A stretch of 15,421 nt of DNA from CAYQJS01 sp964417895. Lineage in GTDB: Bacteria > Chloroflexota > UBA6077 > SHYK01. The stretch lies in NCBI GenBank assembly GCA_964417895.1, contig CAYQJS010000082.1:1-15421 (forward strand), in the 5' to 3' direction. The notes beneath the pieces were generated by a model. That model did not search any database. It was not told where the DNA came from and was given only the letters and a program-made list of their open reading frames with translations. Position numbers and translations under genes: made by a program. Every line of letters begins with the position of its first letter. Position 1 is the first letter of the stretch. Shown piece after piece: positions 13,568 to 15,421 of the stretch.

Positions 13568-15334
13568 TCAGCGAAACTCCCACTGGCTGATGTTCCATGC
13601 GACCGCTGAGCCGGCCGCGGTGTCCGCGGGGCCCTGCAGCTCCTTCACCCACACCCAGACGCTCGTAGAGAAGTTCATCGGGATCGCAGGCAGCTCGTCG
13701 GTCCAGCGCTTCATCATCTGAGCGAGGATTGGGCCGCGCTCGCCACGCGCGAGCGTCGTCGTCAACTGGGCCGCGAGCCGATCGTACTCGGCATCGGCCC
13801 ACCCGCCGCGATTGCCCCCCGTCCACCGGTTCTCTTGCCGCGGGATCTCCCGACTCGTGAAATCGTAGGAGCCCCGCTCCCCGAGGAAGCTGTTGAAGTG
13901 GTTCATACTCGGGAAGGTCGCCCGGTACTCCGGATTCTGATTGAGAGCCGCTGGGGCCAGGGTCTCCTGGATATCGAATCCCGCCTGACGCCAGCCGACG
14001 GCGACAACCGGGAAATCAGGCTGGTTGGCCGCGCCCCGGAGGTCGGAGCTCAACCGGCCTTCGGTCGGGCTGACGTAGATCCCGTCCGCGCCTTTGCGGA
14101 AGCCCGCGTCTGCCATGAATTGCTCGCTGCGACGCAGGTCGAACGGATGTCGCGTGATAGCCCGCTCAATGAGAGGATAGTTCTGGTCTGATTTCGGAAT
14201 CATCGTATCGGCCAGCAGGGCGTTCCCGCCGTACAGGGACTCGTTGATGGCGTCCATATCCACGGCGCTGGCGAGCGCCTTTCGCACGCGAGGGTCCAGC
14301 AAGGACGGCGGCGTCGCAAGGTCGGGCCGGGCCTGGAAACGGATCATGCGCCAGAACGCGGGGTGCAGGAACACGTTTCCGCGCCCGGCGCCAACGAACT
14401 CGCTGCGGACGGCGCCCTCCTGCACATAGCTCAGTACGCCGTCCGGGGAGAGGTCGGCCTCGCCGGCCAGAATGGTCGCCAGCGCCGCATTGACATCGGT
14501 GCGAAAGACGATCCTGAGCCTGGCGATCTTCGCCCGGCCTTCCACGAAGCGATCGAACGCCTCCGCCTCGATGAAAGCGCCCGGCTCCCAGTTCACCAAC
14601 CGAAAAGGGCCCGTTCCGACGAACTCGCGCTTCCAGAATGGGTGGGTGATGATGGCCTCCCACTCGGCCTGCTGGAATCGCTCCAGGAGGATGTGGCGGG
14701 GCAGCGGCCCGAAGGCGTCGGGCTCGAGCTGGTCGGCCTGGGCGGTGAGCTGCCGCCATCGGATCACCACCGTGCGGGGGTCTGGGGCCGCGACCTCTTC
14801 CATCTGGTTGATCGGCGCCGCCACGGCAACGCCCAACTCCGGGGTCGAGTAGAGACGCCATGCGAAGACAAAGTCGTCGGCCACCAACGGTGTTCCGTCG
14901 TGCCAGACGAGATCGGGTTTTAGCTTCCACGTGGTCTCCATGCGCCCATCCGGGAACACCCGCCACGATTCGGTGTTCACCTGGGGAACCGACTCCGCCA
15001 GCCGGGCCCGCGGCAGCCCCTTGTCGTCCAGCACCACCAGAGAGGCATTGAAGATCTGCCGCACGGTGAAGTAGGAGATGAACGTCTCCGCAAGCGGCCG
15101 CGCGTTGAGGCTGGCCGGTTCATTGCTATTCACGATGACGAGGGTACGGTTCGAGGCGAATCCGCTCTGCTGCTCGGACGAGCCCTGCGACTGAGCGGAC
15201 ACCCCCTCGTTGGTCGGCGAGCGCGGCGTGGGGGTTGGCGCGCAGGCAGACACAATGGCGAGCGAGACGACCAGTAGGTCAATCCCTACGAGCATGGCCT
15301 TTTTCGCCCTACCGGAACGACGTAACCGACGCAA
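13568..15334 (-). CDS. ABC transporter substrate-binding lipoprotein, family 5 (binding protein 4)
   Basis: This is a paralogue of the other three, 588 residues from the chosen start. The strongest signals are FPDGRMETTWKLKPDLVWHD (W144) followed by TPLVADDFVFAWRL, then GTGPFRLVNWEPGA and HPFDLRRSEQFMADAGFRKG. The C-terminus is WNISQWEFR. The start is uncertain. A TTG at 15334 has GGAG seven bases upstream (15342-15345) and gives an Arg/Lys-rich n-region before the hydrophobic stretch, with lipobox VSAC and Cys31. The ATG at 15295 would lose every positive charge. A GTG at 15385 gives an unusually long n-region, and the frame stays open to the window edge. Asp19 inside the hydrophobic core is odd for a signal peptide. 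Role as for its paralogues; ligand unknown. It converges with binding protein 3. Confidence 0.9.
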   Translation of the reverse strand: MRRLRRSGRAKKAMLVGIDLLVVSLAIVSACAPTPTPRSPTNEGVSAQSQGSSEQQSGFASNRTLVIVNSNEPASLNARPLAETFISYFTVRQIFNASLVVLDDKGLPRARLAESVPQVNTESWRVFPDGRMETTWKLKPDLVWHDGTPLVADDFVFAWRLYSTPELGVAVAAPINQMEEVAAPDPRTVVIRWRQLTAQADQLEPDAFGPLPRHILLERFQQAEWEAIITHPFWKREFVGTGPFRLVNWEPGAFIEAEAFDRFVEGRAKIARLRIVFRTDVNAALATILAGEADLSPDGVLSYVQEGAVRSEFVGAGRGNVFLHPAFWRMIRFQARPDLATPPSLLDPRVRKALASAVDMDAINESLYGGNALLADTMIPKSDQNYPLIERAITRHPFDLRRSEQFMADAGFRKGADGIYVSPTEGRLSSDLRGAANQPDFPVVAVGWRQAGFDIQETLAPAALNQNPEYRATFPSMNHFNSFLGERGSYDFTSREIPRQENRWTGGNRGGWADAEYDRLAAQLTTTLARGERGPILAQMMKRWTDELPAIPMNFSTSVWVWVKELQGPADTAAGSAVAWNISQWEFR

Positions 15335-15341
15335 TGGCGAT

Positions 15342-15345
15342 CTCC
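15342..15345 (-). promoter_or_regulatory. Shine-Dalgarno supporting a TTG start for binding protein 4
   Basis: On the minus strand GGAG lies seven bases before the TTG at 15334. A second purine-rich block (AGGAGAG, near 15413-15419) is about 28 bases from the GTG at 15385, too far to serve it. Confidence 0.45.
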
Positions 15346-15421
15346 GTAAGAAGTGACCCACTAGTACACGTCGGCGCAAGAGCACCGATAGTTGAGCGAG
15401 CGGACAGGCTTTCTCTCCTGC

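Noticed and set aside
14166..14966. 266-codon open frame on the minus strand
   Set aside because: It is in another frame inside binding protein 4, and its translation has Gly/Arg/Pro bias typical of shadow frames.

Overview
This is a GC-rich bacterial window. It carries a catabolic and transport neighbourhood (four extracytoplasmic solute-binding lipoproteins, two amidohydrolase-superfamily enzymes and a thiamine-diphosphate enzyme) interrupted by a two-gene module of visibly lower GC. Lipobox signal peptides and good Shine-Dalgarno sequences show a bacterium with lipoprotein export. The mix of many family-5 binding proteins, COG2159-type amidohydrolases and G/C-rich hairpin repeats between genes reminds me of uncultured soil or marine Chloroflexota, but this is an impression from gene content. 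There is no rRNA or other phylogenetic marker, and no tRNA that I can see.

Layout: 1-125, degenerate ~35-bp tandem repeats. 126-187, a hairpin repeat. 207-1865 (+), ThDP enzyme of the acetolactate synthase/benzoylformate decarboxylase superfamily. 1866-2501, noncoding stretch with a strong hairpin and then a drop in GC. 2502-4415 (+) and 4430-5479 (+), an AAA/ABC-type ATPase with a DUF3696-like C-terminus and an unrecognised partner 14 bp downstream. 5519-7219 (-), binding protein 1. 7290-8393 (-), amidohydrolase 1. 8584-10275 (-), binding protein 2. 10506-11627 (-), amidohydrolase 2. 11628-11804, divergent promoter region. 11805-13556 (+), binding protein 3. 13568-15334 (-), binding protein 4, convergent with binding protein 3 and with an uncertain 5' end near the window edge.

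How the genes may work together: the minus-strand block reads amidohydrolase - binding protein - amidohydrolase - binding protein, as if a two-gene cassette had been duplicated and diverged. The binding proteins would capture peptides or other organic solutes outside the membrane. The cytoplasmic amidohydrolases and the ThDP enzyme would then hydrolyse, decarboxylate or carboligate the imported compounds. No ABC permease or ATPase partner for the transporters lies in the window. The ATPase/partner pair at 2.5-5.5 kb fits none of this; its composition and architecture (lone SMC/ABC-like ATPase plus an unknown partner) make it the best candidate for an uncharacterised, perhaps defence-related, system.

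The second notable feature is a family of G/C-rich hairpin repeats, all in the same orientation, placed between genes. One copy appears to have expanded internally into a 36-bp tandem array (10349-10467).
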